Notes: generated by a model not told the origin, from the sequence alone. DNA of 64,000 nt from Chromatiales bacterium (GCA_020351875.1 CP070671.1:330335-394334), one strand, 5' to 3'; counted from the stretch's first letter, positions 42,451 to 51,685 are shown. Numbers and translations: made by a program.

Positions 42451-42574
42451 CAGAGGTCTCCGTGCCGTCCCGCCCACGGCCGCCACGGGCATCATGCCCG
42501 GCGGATCCCGGACCCGCCGCGGGAACAAAGCTGGGTATTGTACGGGGATTGGGCGCCGGGTGGTCCGGCCCCGC

Positions 42575-43501
42575 TCAGGTGGTCTCGCGGATGTGCTTCA
42601 GCGGATCGACCGGACGGCCGAGATGCCGCACTTCGAAATGCAGGTTCGGACCCGTGGCGCGGCCGGTGGAGCCCATTAACGCGATGCTCTGGCCCTGCCG
42701 TATGTCGTCGCCCACGGCCACCAGGTTTTCTGCATTGTGCGCGTAGCGGGTCACGTAGCCGTTGCCGTGGTTGATTTCCACCATCTTGCCGTAGCCGGAG
42801 CGATCACCCGAATAAGTCACCACGCCGGCCGCCACCGCAACGATTTCGGTCCCGGCCCGACCCGCGAAATCCACGCCCCGGTGTGAGGCCGGCTTGCCGG
42901 TGAACGGGTCCGTGCGCCGGCCGAAATTGCTCGAGATCCAGCCCGCGCGGACCGGCCGGCCCTGCGGGTACACGCGCTTGTGCAACTTGCGATTCAGCAG
43001 CAGGCCTTCCAGCACCATCAGCTGCTGTTCCTGGCCATGCAGGGTCGTATCCAGCTGATTCATTTCGGTCAGCAGTTCTGCCACCTTCGGCGAAGCGGTC
43101 GATGCCAGCGCGGCGCTGGCCGGTCCACCCACCGCCGGCGCACTGTCGAAATCGAACTCGCCCTGGTCGAGGTCGGCCATGTTCGTCAGCCGGCGACCGA
43201 GCGCATTCATGCGAATGACGTTGGCATTCAGCTGGCCCAGCTTCAGGGCCAGGGCGTCGAGTTCACGACGCGCATCATTCCGCAGGTTGTCCAGCCTCGC
43301 CTGTTGCGAAACGACCTCGCCCTGGAGGTCTGTGACTTCGGCCACGGTCCTGGCGGCGGCTTGTTCACCGGCGGAATAGTAGCCGGCTGTGAAACCTGCA
43401 CCTGCGACCACCCCGACGATGCCGAACAACGTGCCGACCAGGAGCCCGGACATGGAGAGATGGCGGGCGGTACCGCCCCGGCGGAAGATGATTATGTTCA
43501 T
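42575..43501 (-). CDS. Membrane-anchored M23/LytM-type murein peptidase, HxH motif altered
   Basis: A 308-residue protein with one N-terminal transmembrane anchor (about 17-40), a coiled coil (about 45-110) and a C-terminal LytM/M23 domain (about 180-300) in the periplasm. The zinc ligands His207 (SHRGVD), Asp211 and His288, and catalytic His255 (YAHN), are present. The first His of the HxH motif is Asn286 (GPNLHFEV). It may therefore be weakly active or a non-hydrolytic LytM factor like EnvC/NlpD. The ATG at 43501 has only a weak ribosome site; an in-frame ATG exists at 43543. Its leader contains a c-di-GMP-I riboswitch. A gene of this type is the usual neighbour of secA and DUF721. Confidence 0.9.
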   Translation of the reverse strand: MNIIIFRRGGTARHLSMSGLLVGTLFGIVGVVAGAGFTAGYYSAGEQAAARTVAEVTDLQGEVVSQQARLDNLRNDARRELDALALKLGQLNANVIRMNALGRRLTNMADLDQGEFDFDSAPAVGGPASAALASTASPKVAELLTEMNQLDTTLHGQEQQLMVLEGLLLNRKLHKRVYPQGRPVRAGWISSNFGRRTDPFTGKPASHRGVDFAGRAGTEIVAVAAGVVTYSGDRSGYGKMVEINHGNGYVTRYAHNAENLVAVGDDIRQGQSIALMGSTGRATGPNLHFEVRHLGRPVDPLKHIRETT

Positions 43502-43540
43502 CAGGTCCGTGTTACCCCATACTCCCGGTGCACGGCCCCG

Positions 43541-43555
43541 CATGTGCCCGACATG
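43541..43555 (-). promoter_or_regulatory. Small hairpin in the riboswitch leader
   Basis: A perfect CATGT-CGGGC-ACATG hairpin between the aptamer and the M23 start, covering the alternative in-frame ATG at 43543. No U-run follows, so if it is part of the expression platform, control is more likely translational than by termination. Confidence 0.35.
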
Positions 43556-43606
43556 GCTGACAGACGAACGGAACTTGGTGCATGCGCAACGCGCAGACTG
43601 GCAAGA

Positions 43607-43695
43607 GCTGTCATTCGGCGACCCCGCTGTCGTAGGTTGTGACCCTTAGATCGGTGGCTTTGCGTCCCCGTCTTTCAACGGGTTTGCCCTTTCGC
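43607..43695 (-). promoter_or_regulatory. Cyclic di-GMP-I (GEMM-I) riboswitch
   Basis: Read on the minus strand, the leader contains the conserved GEMM-I blocks in order. First is GGGCAAACC, then a stem CCGT/ACGG capped by a GAAA tetraloop, then GGGACGCAAAGCC. These are followed by the CTAA-containing tetraloop receptor and a second hairpin (outer GTCA/TGAC, inner CGAC/GTCG) with the loop AGCGGG. Spacing and order match the Vibrio cholerae Vc2 aptamer closely. A sigma-70-like promoter ends 8 bases upstream, and the M23 gene begins 105 nt downstream in the same direction. Confidence 0.92.
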
Positions 43696-43702
43696 TGGAA
43701 GG

Positions 43703-43731
43703 ACTATGCCGAACGGCATTGCACAGAACAA
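43703..43731 (-). promoter_or_regulatory. Sigma-70-like promoter of the riboswitch transcript
   Basis: On the minus strand: -35 TTGTTC (43726-43731), a 17-bp spacer and -10 CATAGT (43703-43708). The start point would fall near 43696, at the 5' edge of the aptamer. Confidence 0.6.
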
Positions 43732-43771
43732 GGAATTGGATTCACACCTACGGATTTATTTTTTAGACATT

Positions 43772-44080
43772 ATGTCAGATTCTGAACCCAAGTCACTGTC
43801 TGGGCTCGCGTCTGATCCTACTTCGCCGCTGGGGCGCTTGGCAATGGAAGCGGCGGCCAGGGTCGCGTTAACAGACCATTTGCGCAACGGGCTCGGCGAA
43901 TCGCTGGGAGCCCACGTGGCCGGGGCCAATTTGCGGCCCGACGGCACACTGGTGGTCCTGGCCAGCGGCCCGGAATGGGCCACCCGGCTGCGCTTCGAAA
44001 GCGAGCGCATGCTGGCCCTGTGCCGGGCCGTCCACCCGGCGGCCGCGCGGGTCCGTATCCGGGTCAGCCAGGCGGAGTGA
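43772..44080 (+). CDS. DUF721 (DciA-like) protein
   Basis: A 102-residue protein of the DUF721 family. A helical N-terminal part is followed by the conserved core (NLRPDGTLVVLASGPEWATRLRFESERMLALC), which resembles a KH-like fold, and a basic end. DUF721 includes DciA, the ancestral loader of the DnaB helicase, and the core match supports that kinship without proving the role. Start: ATG 43772 (MSDSEPKSL) is taken; ATG 43706 would overlap the riboswitch promoter. It is divergent from the M23 gene and convergent with ftsZ. Confidence 0.82.
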   Translation: MSDSEPKSLSGLASDPTSPLGRLAMEAAARVALTDHLRNGLGESLGAHVAGANLRPDGTLVVLASGPEWATRLRFESERMLALCRAVHPAAARVRIRVSQAE

Positions 44081-44084
44081 ACAC

Positions 44085-44112
44085 GGGGCGACCGGCCGGT
44101 GCCGGCCGCCCC
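44085..44112. terminator. Bidirectional hairpin between DUF721 and ftsZ
   Basis: A long G/C stem GGGGCG-A-CCGGC with GCCGG-C-CGCCCC (one mismatch) and a small loop fills the 38 bp between the convergent stops. It can serve both transcripts. There is no clear U-run. Confidence 0.6.
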
Positions 44113-44118
44113 ACCGCT

Positions 44119-45279
44119 TCAGTCTGCCTGCCGGCGGAGGAAGGCCGGGATATCGAGCAGTTCGAAGGCCGGCTCCGGCGGCGGTGTCGAGTTGTCACCC
44201 ACGGCCTGCTGGCGAATACCGGTGGGCGTGTCGAACTGTGAATAGTTCGGCCGCTCGCCGGGCACCGCCGCTTTCACGTCGGACACCACCTTGACCTCCG
44301 GCGGCTGCTTCACTGCCTGCAGGGGCTGCCCCAGTCCCGTCGCCACCACGGTGACGCGGACGTTGTTGGAAATGTCCGGGTCGATCACCGTACCGACGAC
44401 CACTGTCGCATCGTCGGCCGCGCACTGCTTCACCGTGTCACCAACCTGCTGGAACTCGCCGATGGACAGGTCCATGCCTGCGGTCACATTGACCAGGATG
44501 CCGCGCGCACCCGACAGGTCGATGTCTTCCAGCAATGGACTGGAGATGGCCGCTTCGGCTGCTTCGCGGGCCCGGTCTTCACCGGCTGCCCCGCCGGAGC
44601 CCATCATGGCCATGCCCATCTCCGCCATTACCGTGCGCACGTCGGCGAAGTCCACGTTGATGAGTCCTGGCCGGGTAATCAGCTCGGCGATACCCTGCAC
44701 CGCGCCCTGCAACACTTCGTTGGCCGACTTGAACGCATCCAGCAGCGTGGTCTGCGCGCCGAGCACCGACAGCAGCTTCTCGTTCGGGATCGTGATCAGA
44801 GAGTCCACGTACTTGCCCAGGTCGTTGATGCCCTGATCGGCGATACTCAAGCGCTTTTTGCCCTCCATGGAGAACGGCTTCGTCACCACGGCCACGGTCA
44901 GGATGCCCAGTTCGCGCGCGACCTGGGCCACGACCGGTGCCGCACCGGTGCCGGTACCCCCGCCTAGCCCCGCGGTAATGAACAGCATGTCGGTACCTTC
45001 GATGACCTCGAGGATGCGATCACGATCTTCCATCGCGGCGGCCCGCCCGACATCCGGGTCGGCGCCGGCACCCAGCCCCTTGGTGATATTGCAGCCGATC
45101 TGCAACGCCGTGCGCACGTTGCAGCTTTTCAGGGCCTGCGCGTCGGTGTTGGCGCAGATGAAATCCACGCCCTCGATCCCGGTATTCACCATGTGTTTCA
45201 CGGCGTTGCCACCGCCGCCCCCAACTCCCAGCACCTTGATCACAGCGTTCTGGCTGTAGGCATCCATCAGCTCAAACAT
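44119..45279 (-). CDS. ftsZ: Cell division GTPase FtsZ
   Basis: A 386-residue tubulin homologue forming the Z-ring. It has the G-box GGGTGTG at 106-112, the T7 synergy loop NVDFADV at 208-214, an unstructured linker (about 315-370) and the C-terminal conserved peptide LLDIPAFLRRQAD that binds FtsA, ZipA and ZapD. It is the last gene of the mra/division cluster, 50 bp from ftsA. lpxC, which normally comes next, is absent. Confidence 0.98.
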   Translation of the reverse strand: MFELMDAYSQNAVIKVLGVGGGGGNAVKHMVNTGIEGVDFICANTDAQALKSCNVRTALQIGCNITKGLGAGADPDVGRAAAMEDRDRILEVIEGTDMLFITAGLGGGTGTGAAPVVAQVARELGILTVAVVTKPFSMEGKKRLSIADQGINDLGKYVDSLITIPNEKLLSVLGAQTTLLDAFKSANEVLQGAVQGIAELITRPGLINVDFADVRTVMAEMGMAMMGSGGAAGEDRAREAAEAAISSPLLEDIDLSGARGILVNVTAGMDLSIGEFQQVGDTVKQCAADDATVVVGTVIDPDISNNVRVTVVATGLGQPLQAVKQPPEVKVVSDVKAAVPGERPNYSQFDTPTGIRQQAVGDNSTPPPEPAFELLDIPAFLRRQAD

Positions 45280-45329
45280 CAGCTCTTCCTCCTGACATCA
45301 ACAACAACTGGCCCCTTGCGAGCCATCCT

Positions 45330-46562
45330 TTAAAAACCACCCTGGAACCACGCTTTCATGCGCTCCCAGATCTCTCGCAAACTGCTGCCCGTGGGCTCGG
45401 CCGAGTCTTTCTCGGCCCGGCTGCGCGCGTACAGCAACAGCCCCACCCCGGTGGCGTGTATCGGGTTGCGCACCACGTCCACCAGCCCGCGCACATGCTG
45501 TGGCGTGCCCAGGCGCACGGGCATGTGAAAGACCTCCTCGGCCAGTTCCACCGCGCCTTCCATCTTTGCGCTGCCGCCGGTGAGCACCACGCCAGCGGCC
45601 ACCATGTCTTCGAAACCGCTGCGCCGCAGTTCGTCGCGAATCAACCCGAACAACTCTTCGTAGCGCGGCTCGACCACCTCGGCGAGTGTCTGGCGCGCGA
45701 GCCGCCGCGGCGGCCGGTCGCCGACGCTCGGCACTTCGATGGTCTCTTCCGCATTCGCCAGCTGCGACAACGCACACGCGTACTTGATCTTGATTTCCTC
45801 CGCGTACTGCGTGGGCGTGCGCAGGGAGATCGCAATGTCATTCGTGACCTGGTCGCCGGCGATCGGGATCACGGCCGTGTGCTTGATCGCCCCGCCATTG
45901 AAAACCGCAATGTCGGTGGTCCCGCCGCCGATATCGACGAGACAAACGCCCAGTTCCATCTCGTCCTCAGTGAGCACCGAGTAGCTCGAAGCCAGCTGCT
46001 CCAGCACGATGTCTTCGACTTCCAGCCCGCAGCGCTGTACGCACTTGACGATGTTCTGTGCCGCGCTCGCTGCGCCGGTGACCATGTGCACGCGCGCCTC
46101 CAGCCGCACGCCCGACATGCCGATCGGCTCACGGATACCCTCCTGGCCGTCGATCACGAATTCCTGCGGCAGCACGTGCAGGATGCGCTGGTCAGCCGGA
46201 ATCGCCACGGCCCGCGCTGCATCGATGACCCGGTCGACATCTCCGCGCGTGACCTCACGATCCCGGATCGCGACGATGCCGTGGGAATTCAGGCTGCGCA
46301 CATGGCTGCCGGCAATCCCGGCGTAGACCGTGTGAATGTCGCAGCCGGCCATCAACTCGGCTTCCTCTACCGCGCGCTGAATGGAGTTGACCGTGGATTC
46401 GATGTTCACGACCACACCGCGCTTCAGGCCCCGCGACGGGTGCATGCCAAAGCCGATGACCTCCAGTTCGCCGTCGTCGTGCACCTCGCCGACCACGGCC
46501 ACGACCTTGGAGGTGCCGATATCCAGCCCCACGATCAGGCCTTTGTCCCCACGCTTAGACAT
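45330..46562 (-). CDS. ftsA: Cell division protein FtsA
   Basis: A 410-residue actin-like ATPase that tethers FtsZ to the membrane. It has the nucleotide-binding phosphate 1 motif (GLDIGTSKVVAVVGEV), the SHS2/1C domain (about 85-165), the phosphate 2 motif (VDIGGGTTDIAVF) and the adenosine motif (GVVLTGGSAKMEG). The C-terminal amphipathic helix that binds the membrane is present (LREIWERMKAWFQGGF). The start at 46562 (MSKRGDKGLIVGLD) overlaps the ftsQ end by 8 bp. Confidence 0.97.
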   Translation of the reverse strand: MSKRGDKGLIVGLDIGTSKVVAVVGEVHDDGELEVIGFGMHPSRGLKRGVVVNIESTVNSIQRAVEEAELMAGCDIHTVYAGIAGSHVRSLNSHGIVAIRDREVTRGDVDRVIDAARAVAIPADQRILHVLPQEFVIDGQEGIREPIGMSGVRLEARVHMVTGAASAAQNIVKCVQRCGLEVEDIVLEQLASSYSVLTEDEMELGVCLVDIGGGTTDIAVFNGGAIKHTAVIPIAGDQVTNDIAISLRTPTQYAEEIKIKYACALSQLANAEETIEVPSVGDRPPRRLARQTLAEVVEPRYEELFGLIRDELRRSGFEDMVAAGVVLTGGSAKMEGAVELAEEVFHMPVRLGTPQHVRGLVDVVRNPIHATGVGLLLYARSRAEKDSAEPTGSSLREIWERMKAWFQGGF

Positions 46563-47343
46563 TCGGTGGTGCCGCCTCCCCGGAAACGGCCTGGGCCGGC
46601 CGGGCCCGCCAGCCAATCGCGAAGCCGTGCGTGTAACGCATATCCACGTATGCCACCTGCTCGGAATCCACCGCGACGCCGGTGTCCAGCGCGCGGAAAA
46701 ACCGCGCCAGGCGCTGCTCCACGGCCTCGGCACCCAGGCGCACGACGACGCCGTTGTTCAGCCGGAAGGTCCACGCACCGCGGGCATCGAGGTCGAGACT
46801 CAATGCGGCGAAACCCCGCTGCTCGAGCTGCGTTTCGATCTTGAAATACATCGCCGCCACGCGCCGCTCGGCGCCGTCCGGGCCGTTCAGTCGCGGCAAC
46901 TCTGCGGGCAACCGGTCCTGGTCCTTGACGAACAGCTCACCGCTGTCGTTCAGCAATCCGACGTCGCCCCAGCAGGCGGCCGGCTGCTGCTCGGTGACGT
47001 GCACCACCAGCGTGCCGGGCCACCGGCGCTGCACGCTCGCCGTCGCGACCCATGGCAGATTGGTCGCGGCGCGCTGAATCTTGCCCAGGTCGGTGCTGAG
47101 AAAGCCGTGGTGCAAATGGTCGGCGAGCGCTTCCTCGAGCTGCATCGCTGACACGTGCTCGAAGGGTCCCTGTACGGACACCGCCGTGATCGGCCGGTCC
47201 ATCAGCCAGACGGTGCACACGTAAACGGCCACGGTCACACACCCCGCCGCGAGCACGCCCACCACCCGGGTCCAGTTCACCTTTGGCAGCGTCACGCGCG
47301 GCTTCGGTGCGGCCTTGCGGCGCCGATTAGGCCGGCCTGCCAT
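46555..47343 (-). CDS. ftsQ: Cell division protein FtsQ
   Basis: A 262-residue bitopic divisome protein. It has a basic cytoplasmic N-terminus (GRPNRRRKAAPKPR), one transmembrane helix (VVGVLAAGCVTVAVYVCTVW), a POTRA domain (ITAVSVQGPFEHVSAMQLEEAL) and the beta domain that contacts FtsB/FtsL. ATG 47343 has GGAGG at 6-nt spacing; ATG 47349 sits directly against that ribosome site and is less likely. It overlaps the end of ddlB by 17 bp. Confidence 0.95.
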   Translation of the reverse strand: MAGRPNRRRKAAPKPRVTLPKVNWTRVVGVLAAGCVTVAVYVCTVWLMDRPITAVSVQGPFEHVSAMQLEEALADHLHHGFLSTDLGKIQRAATNLPWVATASVQRRWPGTLVVHVTEQQPAACWGDVGLLNDSGELFVKDQDRLPAELPRLNGPDGAERRVAAMYFKIETQLEQRGFAALSLDLDARGAWTFRLNNGVVVRLGAEAVEQRLARFFRALDTGVAVDSEQVAYVDMRYTHGFAIGWRARPAQAVSGEAAPPNV

Positions 47344-48286
47344 CGGCATCCTCCGTGCAGCTGGTTTCCAGGATGCGCCAGACCAGCGCGTCGAAGCCGG
47401 TGCCGGCCTGCGCTGCCGCCATCGGCACCAGGCTGTGGCTGGTCATGCCAGGCACCGTATTCACCTCGAGCAGCAGCGGCGCACCGGTGGCATCCAGCAT
47501 GAAATCCACCCGACCCCAGCCGCTGGCACCGACCGCGCGAAACGCATCCAGCGCCAGCCGGCCGTACTCGGCCTCCTGCTCGGCGGGCAAGCCGCAGGGG
47601 CAGATGTAACGGGTTTCGTCGCTGTAGTACTTGGCGTCGTAGTCGTAAAAACCCGCACCTGCGTCGATGCGAATCAGCGGCAACACGTCGTCGTGGAGTA
47701 TCGCCGCGGTGTATTCCCCGCCGGTCATCCAGCGTTCTGCGAATACCGCCGAGTTGCACGCAGCGGCAGCCGCGTAAGCGGCGGGTAAGCCGCCGGTGTC
47801 ATCGACCCGTGTCAGCCCGATGCTGGAGCCTTCGTCGGCCGGTTTCACCATGACCGGGAAACCCAGTTCTGCCTCGACGGTCGAAAAGTCTTCCGGCCCG
47901 CGCAGTTCGACGAAGTCGGGTGTCGGCAATCCGCAACCGGCAAACAGGCGCTTGGTGCGCAGCTTGTCCATCGCGAGGGCGCAGCCGAGCACACCGCTGC
48001 CGGTATACGGGATGCCAAGCAGTGACAGCCAGCCCTGCACGGTACCGTCTTCGCCACCGCGACCGTGCAACGCAATCCAGACCCGGTCGAATCTGTCCGC
48101 GCCGAGCTGTGCCTGCAGACCATCAGCCGGATCCATAGCCACCGCATCTACATCGCGCCGAAGCAACGCGTCCAGAACCGCCTGGCCCGTCAGCAGGGAG
48201 ATTTCGCGTTCCGCCGACGTGCCGCCGAACAACACGGCCACCCGGCCGAAGTCGGCGGCATCGGTCACGGTGCGATAGGCCGTCAT
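47327..48286 (-). CDS. ddlB: D-alanine--D-alanine ligase
   Basis: A 319-residue ATP-grasp ligase that makes the D-Ala-D-Ala dipeptide for peptidoglycan. Diagnostic motifs are VAVLFGGTSAEREIS near the N-terminus, HGRGGEDGTVQGWLSLLGIPYTGSG, MVKPADEGSSIGL and the C-terminal LLEVNTVPGMTSHSLVP. The Tyr of the ligase signature is present in IPYTGSG. It starts by ATGA overlap with murB and precedes ftsQ, the conserved cluster order. Confidence 0.97.
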   Translation of the reverse strand: MTAYRTVTDAADFGRVAVLFGGTSAEREISLLTGQAVLDALLRRDVDAVAMDPADGLQAQLGADRFDRVWIALHGRGGEDGTVQGWLSLLGIPYTGSGVLGCALAMDKLRTKRLFAGCGLPTPDFVELRGPEDFSTVEAELGFPVMVKPADEGSSIGLTRVDDTGGLPAAYAAAAACNSAVFAERWMTGGEYTAAILHDDVLPLIRIDAGAGFYDYDAKYYSDETRYICPCGLPAEQEAEYGRLALDAFRAVGASGWGRVDFMLDATGAPLLLEVNTVPGMTSHSLVPMAAAQAGTGFDALVWRILETSCTEDADGRPA

Positions 48287-49191
48287 GCCGTGCCGCCTCC
48301 CACGGCTTCACCCACGATGTGCACCTCAGGCACCAGCGTGATGCCGTGCTGCGCGGCCACCGCGTCGCGCACGTGTGCGATCAGCTGCTCGATATCGGCG
48401 GCCGTGGCGGTACCGGTATTGATGATGAAGTTTGCGTGCTTCTCGGACACCACCGCACCGCCGATGGCGTAGCCCTTCAAACCGGCACTGTCGATCAGCC
48501 GCGCGGCGTGATCGCCGGGCGGATTGCGAAACACCGAACCGCAGCTGGGCTCGCCCAGGGGCTGGCTGTCCTGACGTTGCTGCAGCATGTCCTTCAATCG
48601 TTCCAGCGCGGCGGCATCGACCCGGTCGAACTGGAACTGCGCCGACAGGAACCATTCGCCGGCCGGGCCGCGCACGTGCCGATAACCGATCTCGTAATCC
48701 GCCGGCGTGCGGCGGCGCACGACACCGGCGCGATCGATCGTGTCGACGGCGACCACCCGGTCCCAGGTCTCACCGCCGAAAGCCCCCGCGTTCATTGTCA
48801 GCGCCCCGCCCACGGTGCCGGGAATGCCGGCCAGGAACTCCGCCGGTCCCAGGCCCCAGCGGGCACAGCGCCTGGCCAGCGCGGTACAGGGCACGCCGGC
48901 GCCCGCTTCGACTCTGCCGCCGTCGAGCTGCTGCGACTCACCCAGGGCCTTCGCAGTCGCTATCACCACCCCGCGCACACCCCCGTCACGAACCAGCAGG
49001 TTGCTGCCGAGCCCAACCCACAGCACCGGTGTGTCGGCATCGAGTGCCTGCAGGAAACTCACGAGTTCGTCGCGGGTGTCTGGCCGGAAGTACACATCGG
49101 CCGGCCCACCCACGCGCCAGGACGTGTGCCGCGACATGGGCTCATTGCGCAACACGGCGGCCGCGGCGGGTTTGCGTGCGGCCGCGTTCAT
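48283..49191 (-). CDS. murB: UDP-N-acetylenolpyruvoylglucosamine reductase
   Basis: A 302-residue FAD-dependent reductase, second step of UDP-MurNAc synthesis. FAD-binding segments are [35 protein letters not shown] and [21 protein letters not shown]. The proton-donating Ser is in [10 protein letters not shown] and the Glu near the C-terminus in VPEVHIVG. It is the short type IIb form placed between murC and ddlB, as in Xanthomonas and many other proteobacteria rather than the separate E. coli murB. Confidence 0.96.
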   Translation of the reverse strand: MNAAARKPAAAAVLRNEPMSRHTSWRVGGPADVYFRPDTRDELVSFLQALDADTPVLWVGLGSNLLVRDGGVRGVVIATAKALGESQQLDGGRVEAGAGVPCTALARRCARWGLGPAEFLAGIPGTVGGALTMNAGAFGGETWDRVVAVDTIDRAGVVRRRTPADYEIGYRHVRGPAGEWFLSAQFQFDRVDAAALERLKDMLQQRQDSQPLGEPSCGSVFRNPPGDHAARLIDSAGLKGYAIGGAVVSEKHANFIINTGTATAADIEQLIAHVRDAVAAQHGITLVPEVHIVGEAVGGGTA

Positions 49192-50606
49192 GGCACCACC
49201 TGCCTGGCAATGGCCAGCTTCGCGGGCAGCGTCGCGGCGACCGCGCCGATGTCGCCGGCCCCGAGCGTCAGCACAAGGTCACCGGCCTGCAGCACGTCGT
49301 TCAGCCGCTCCGGCAAACTGTCCAGGTCGGTCACCAGGACCGGTTCCACCCGCGCGCGGGAGCGAATCGCGCGGCAAATGGCCCGCCCGTCGGCGCCGGC
49401 AATCGGCGCTTCGCCGGCCGGGTAGACCTCACAGACGAAGAGCTGGTCGGCGGTGCACAGGGCCGCTGCAAAATCGTCGAGCAGATCGCGCGTACGCGTG
49501 TACCGGTGGGGCTGAAACACGACGACGAGTCGGCGCTCCGGCCACGCTTCGCGGGCCGCGGCCATGGTCGCGATGATTTCCGTCGGGTGATGACCGTAGT
49601 CGTCCACGAACAGAACCTTGCCGGCTCGGGTCGCCACCTCATCCAGGACCTGCAGGCGCCGCTCGATGCCGGCAAAACTGTTCAGTGCTGTGGCCAGTGC
49701 CGCATCGCTGAGGTCGAGCTCGTGGGCAATCGCGCACGCAGCCAGGGCATTCAGCACGTTGTGACGGCCCGGCAGGTTCAACGTGATGGCGAGGGGCTGG
49801 TCGCGACCGGGCAACCAGGCGTTAAAACGTGACTGGATCCCGTCCGCCACGATGTCCGAGGCCCGCACGTCCGCGGCGGCCGCCGTGCCATAAGTCAGGG
49901 TCGCGCGCTGCACTGCGGGCAGCACCGCAGCAACGCCGGGGTCGTCCAGGCACAGCACGGCCAGCCCGTAGAACGGCAGGTTGTGCAGGAACTGCAGGAA
50001 TGTCTCGCGGAGTTTTTCCACGTCGCCGCCGTAGGTGTCCATGTGGTCGACATCGATGTTCGTGACGACCGCAATAACCGGCTGCAGGTGCAGGAACGAC
50101 GCATCACTCTCGTCGGCTTCCGCCACCAGCCACGGGCCGGTACCGAGACGACTGTTGGTGTCGGCACTCTTCAGGCGCCCGCCGATCACGAAGGTGGGGT
50201 CTTCGCCCGCCTCGGCAAGCACGCTGGCCACCAGGCTCGTGGTCGTGGTCTTGCCGTGCGTGCCGGACACCGCGATCGCCCGCCGGAAACGCATCAGTTC
50301 GCCGAGCATTTCCGCACGCTGCACGATGGGCTTGCGCGCGTCGCGGGCAGCGACCACTTCGGGGTTCTCCGGATCGATGGCCGTCGACACCACGATCACA
50401 TCGGCACCCGCTACGTTGTCGGCACGGTGGCCAATCTGCACCGTGGCACCCAGCCGGGCGAGACGCCTGGTCATCGCCGATTCGCGCAGGTCCGAACCCT
50501 GCACCCGGTAGCCGAGATTCACCAGGACTTCGGCGATACCGCCCATGCCGACGCCGCCGATGCCGACAAAGTGAATGCAGTTGATCTTGCGCATGCGCGC
50601 GTTCAT
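49188..50606 (-). CDS. murC: UDP-N-acetylmuramate--L-alanine ligase
   Basis: A 472-residue Mur ligase that adds the first amino acid to UDP-MurNAc. It has an N-terminal Rossmann domain ([21 protein letters not shown]), the ATP-binding P-loop [16 protein letters not shown], the central [13 protein letters not shown] motif and the C-terminal domain with [11 protein letters not shown]. The start at 50606 gives an ATGA overlap with murG; the preceding in-frame sequence belongs to murG's other frame. Confidence 0.97.
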   Translation of the reverse strand: MNARMRKINCIHFVGIGGVGMGGIAEVLVNLGYRVQGSDLRESAMTRRLARLGATVQIGHRADNVAGADVIVVSTAIDPENPEVVAARDARKPIVQRAEMLGELMRFRRAIAVSGTHGKTTTTSLVASVLAEAGEDPTFVIGGRLKSADTNSRLGTGPWLVAEADESDASFLHLQPVIAVVTNIDVDHMDTYGGDVEKLRETFLQFLHNLPFYGLAVLCLDDPGVAAVLPAVQRATLTYGTAAAADVRASDIVADGIQSRFNAWLPGRDQPLAITLNLPGRHNVLNALAACAIAHELDLSDAALATALNSFAGIERRLQVLDEVATRAGKVLFVDDYGHHPTEIIATMAAAREAWPERRLVVVFQPHRYTRTRDLLDDFAAALCTADQLFVCEVYPAGEAPIAGADGRAICRAIRSRARVEPVLVTDLDSLPERLNDVLQAGDLVLTLGAGDIGAVAATLPAKLAIARQVVP

Positions 50607-51685
50607 CGACCGGCACCCCACTGCAGGCAGCTGTCGGCCACGGCGCGGGTTGCCGCCGGCTGGGCCAGCGCCCGCGCCGCGCGCGCGCGCCCCAGCACGA
50701 GCTCGCGATCGTCGATGCAAGCCTCGATCTCCGCCGCGAGTCGCTCCGGCGTCAGCTCGGCCTGCGGGATCAGCACGCCGGCGTTCGCGTCGGCCAGGAA
50801 CCGCGCGTTACGGGTCTGGTGGTCGTCCACCGCCGCGGGAAAGGGCACGAATACTGCGCCGATGCCGGCTGCCGCCAGCTCTGCGATCGTCAGTGCACCG
50901 GCCCGGCAGATGACCAGGTCCGCCCATGCATAGGCTGCCGCCATGTCGACGATGAAGGGTTCCACCCGCGCCGCCACATCGGCATCGCGATAAGCGGCGG
51001 CGGCGCGTTCGAAAGTATTGCGCCCCGCCTGGTGCAGGATTTCCGGGCGCCGCTCGTCAGCGATGCGGGCCACGGCCAGGGCCACTGTCTCGTTCAATGC
51101 CAGCGCGCCCTGGCTGCCGCCCAGCACCAGCAGCCGCAGCGGCCCGGTGCGCCCGGCCAGGCGCTGCTCCGGCGCCGGCAACGCGATGATCTCCGGCCGC
51201 ACCGGGTTGCCGACGACACGTGCGGGTATCCGGCTGGAAAAGCTGCCCGGGAAGGCAGCCAGCACTTCCCGGGCTAAGCCAGCCAGAAGACGATTCGTAA
51301 GCCCCGCAACAGAATTCTGTTCGTGAATAATCAGCGGCCGCCCCAGCAGCCAGGCCGCCAGGCCGCCGGGGCCGGACGCGAAGCCCCCCATGCCGAGCAC
51401 CGCGCGCGGGCGGCGGCGGCGCACCACGCGCAGGGCGTCGAACAGCGCAACAGCGAGCCGCCACGGTGCGAGGAACCAGGTCCAGAGGCCCTTGCCGCGC
51501 AAACCGCTGACGCGCACCCACTCCAGCGCAATGCCCGCCGCGGGCACCAGCTCCGCCTCGATGCCGCGCCGGGTGCCAAGCCAGACCACAGGCGCGTCGC
51601 GGCTTTCCAGTTCACGCGCCACCGCGAGCGCGGGAAACACGTGTCCGCCCGTCCCACCGGCCATGATCAGTACCGGCTGCGTCAT
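50603..51685 (-). CDS. murG: Lipid II synthase MurG
   Basis: A 360-residue peripheral membrane GT28 glycosyltransferase that adds GlcNAc to lipid I. It has the glycine-rich loop 1 ([17 protein letters not shown]), loop 2 ([20 protein letters not shown]), [13 protein letters not shown] and the UDP-GlcNAc motif [19 protein letters not shown]. The start overlaps the ftsW stop and the end overlaps murC (ATGA). Confidence 0.97.
   Translation of the reverse strand: MTQPVLIMAGGTGGHVFPALAVARELESRDAPVVWLGTRRGIEAELVPAAGIALEWVRVSGLRGKGLWTWFLAPWRLAVALFDALRVVRRRRPRAVLGMGGFASGPGGLAAWLLGRPLIIHEQNSVAGLTNRLLAGLAREVLAAFPGSFSSRIPARVVGNPVRPEIIALPAPEQRLAGRTGPLRLLVLGGSQGALALNETVALAVARIADERRPEILHQAGRNTFERAAAAYRDADVAARVEPFIVDMAAAYAWADLVICRAGALTIAELAAAGIGAVFVPFPAAVDDHQTRNARFLADANAGVLIPQAELTPERLAAEIEACIDDRELVLGRARAARALAQPAATRAVADSCLQWGAGR

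Noticed and set aside
43706-43771. Longer DUF721 start at 43706
   Set aside because: It would overlap the -10 box of the divergent riboswitch promoter and adds residues without family similarity; 43772 is preferred although its ribosome site is weak.
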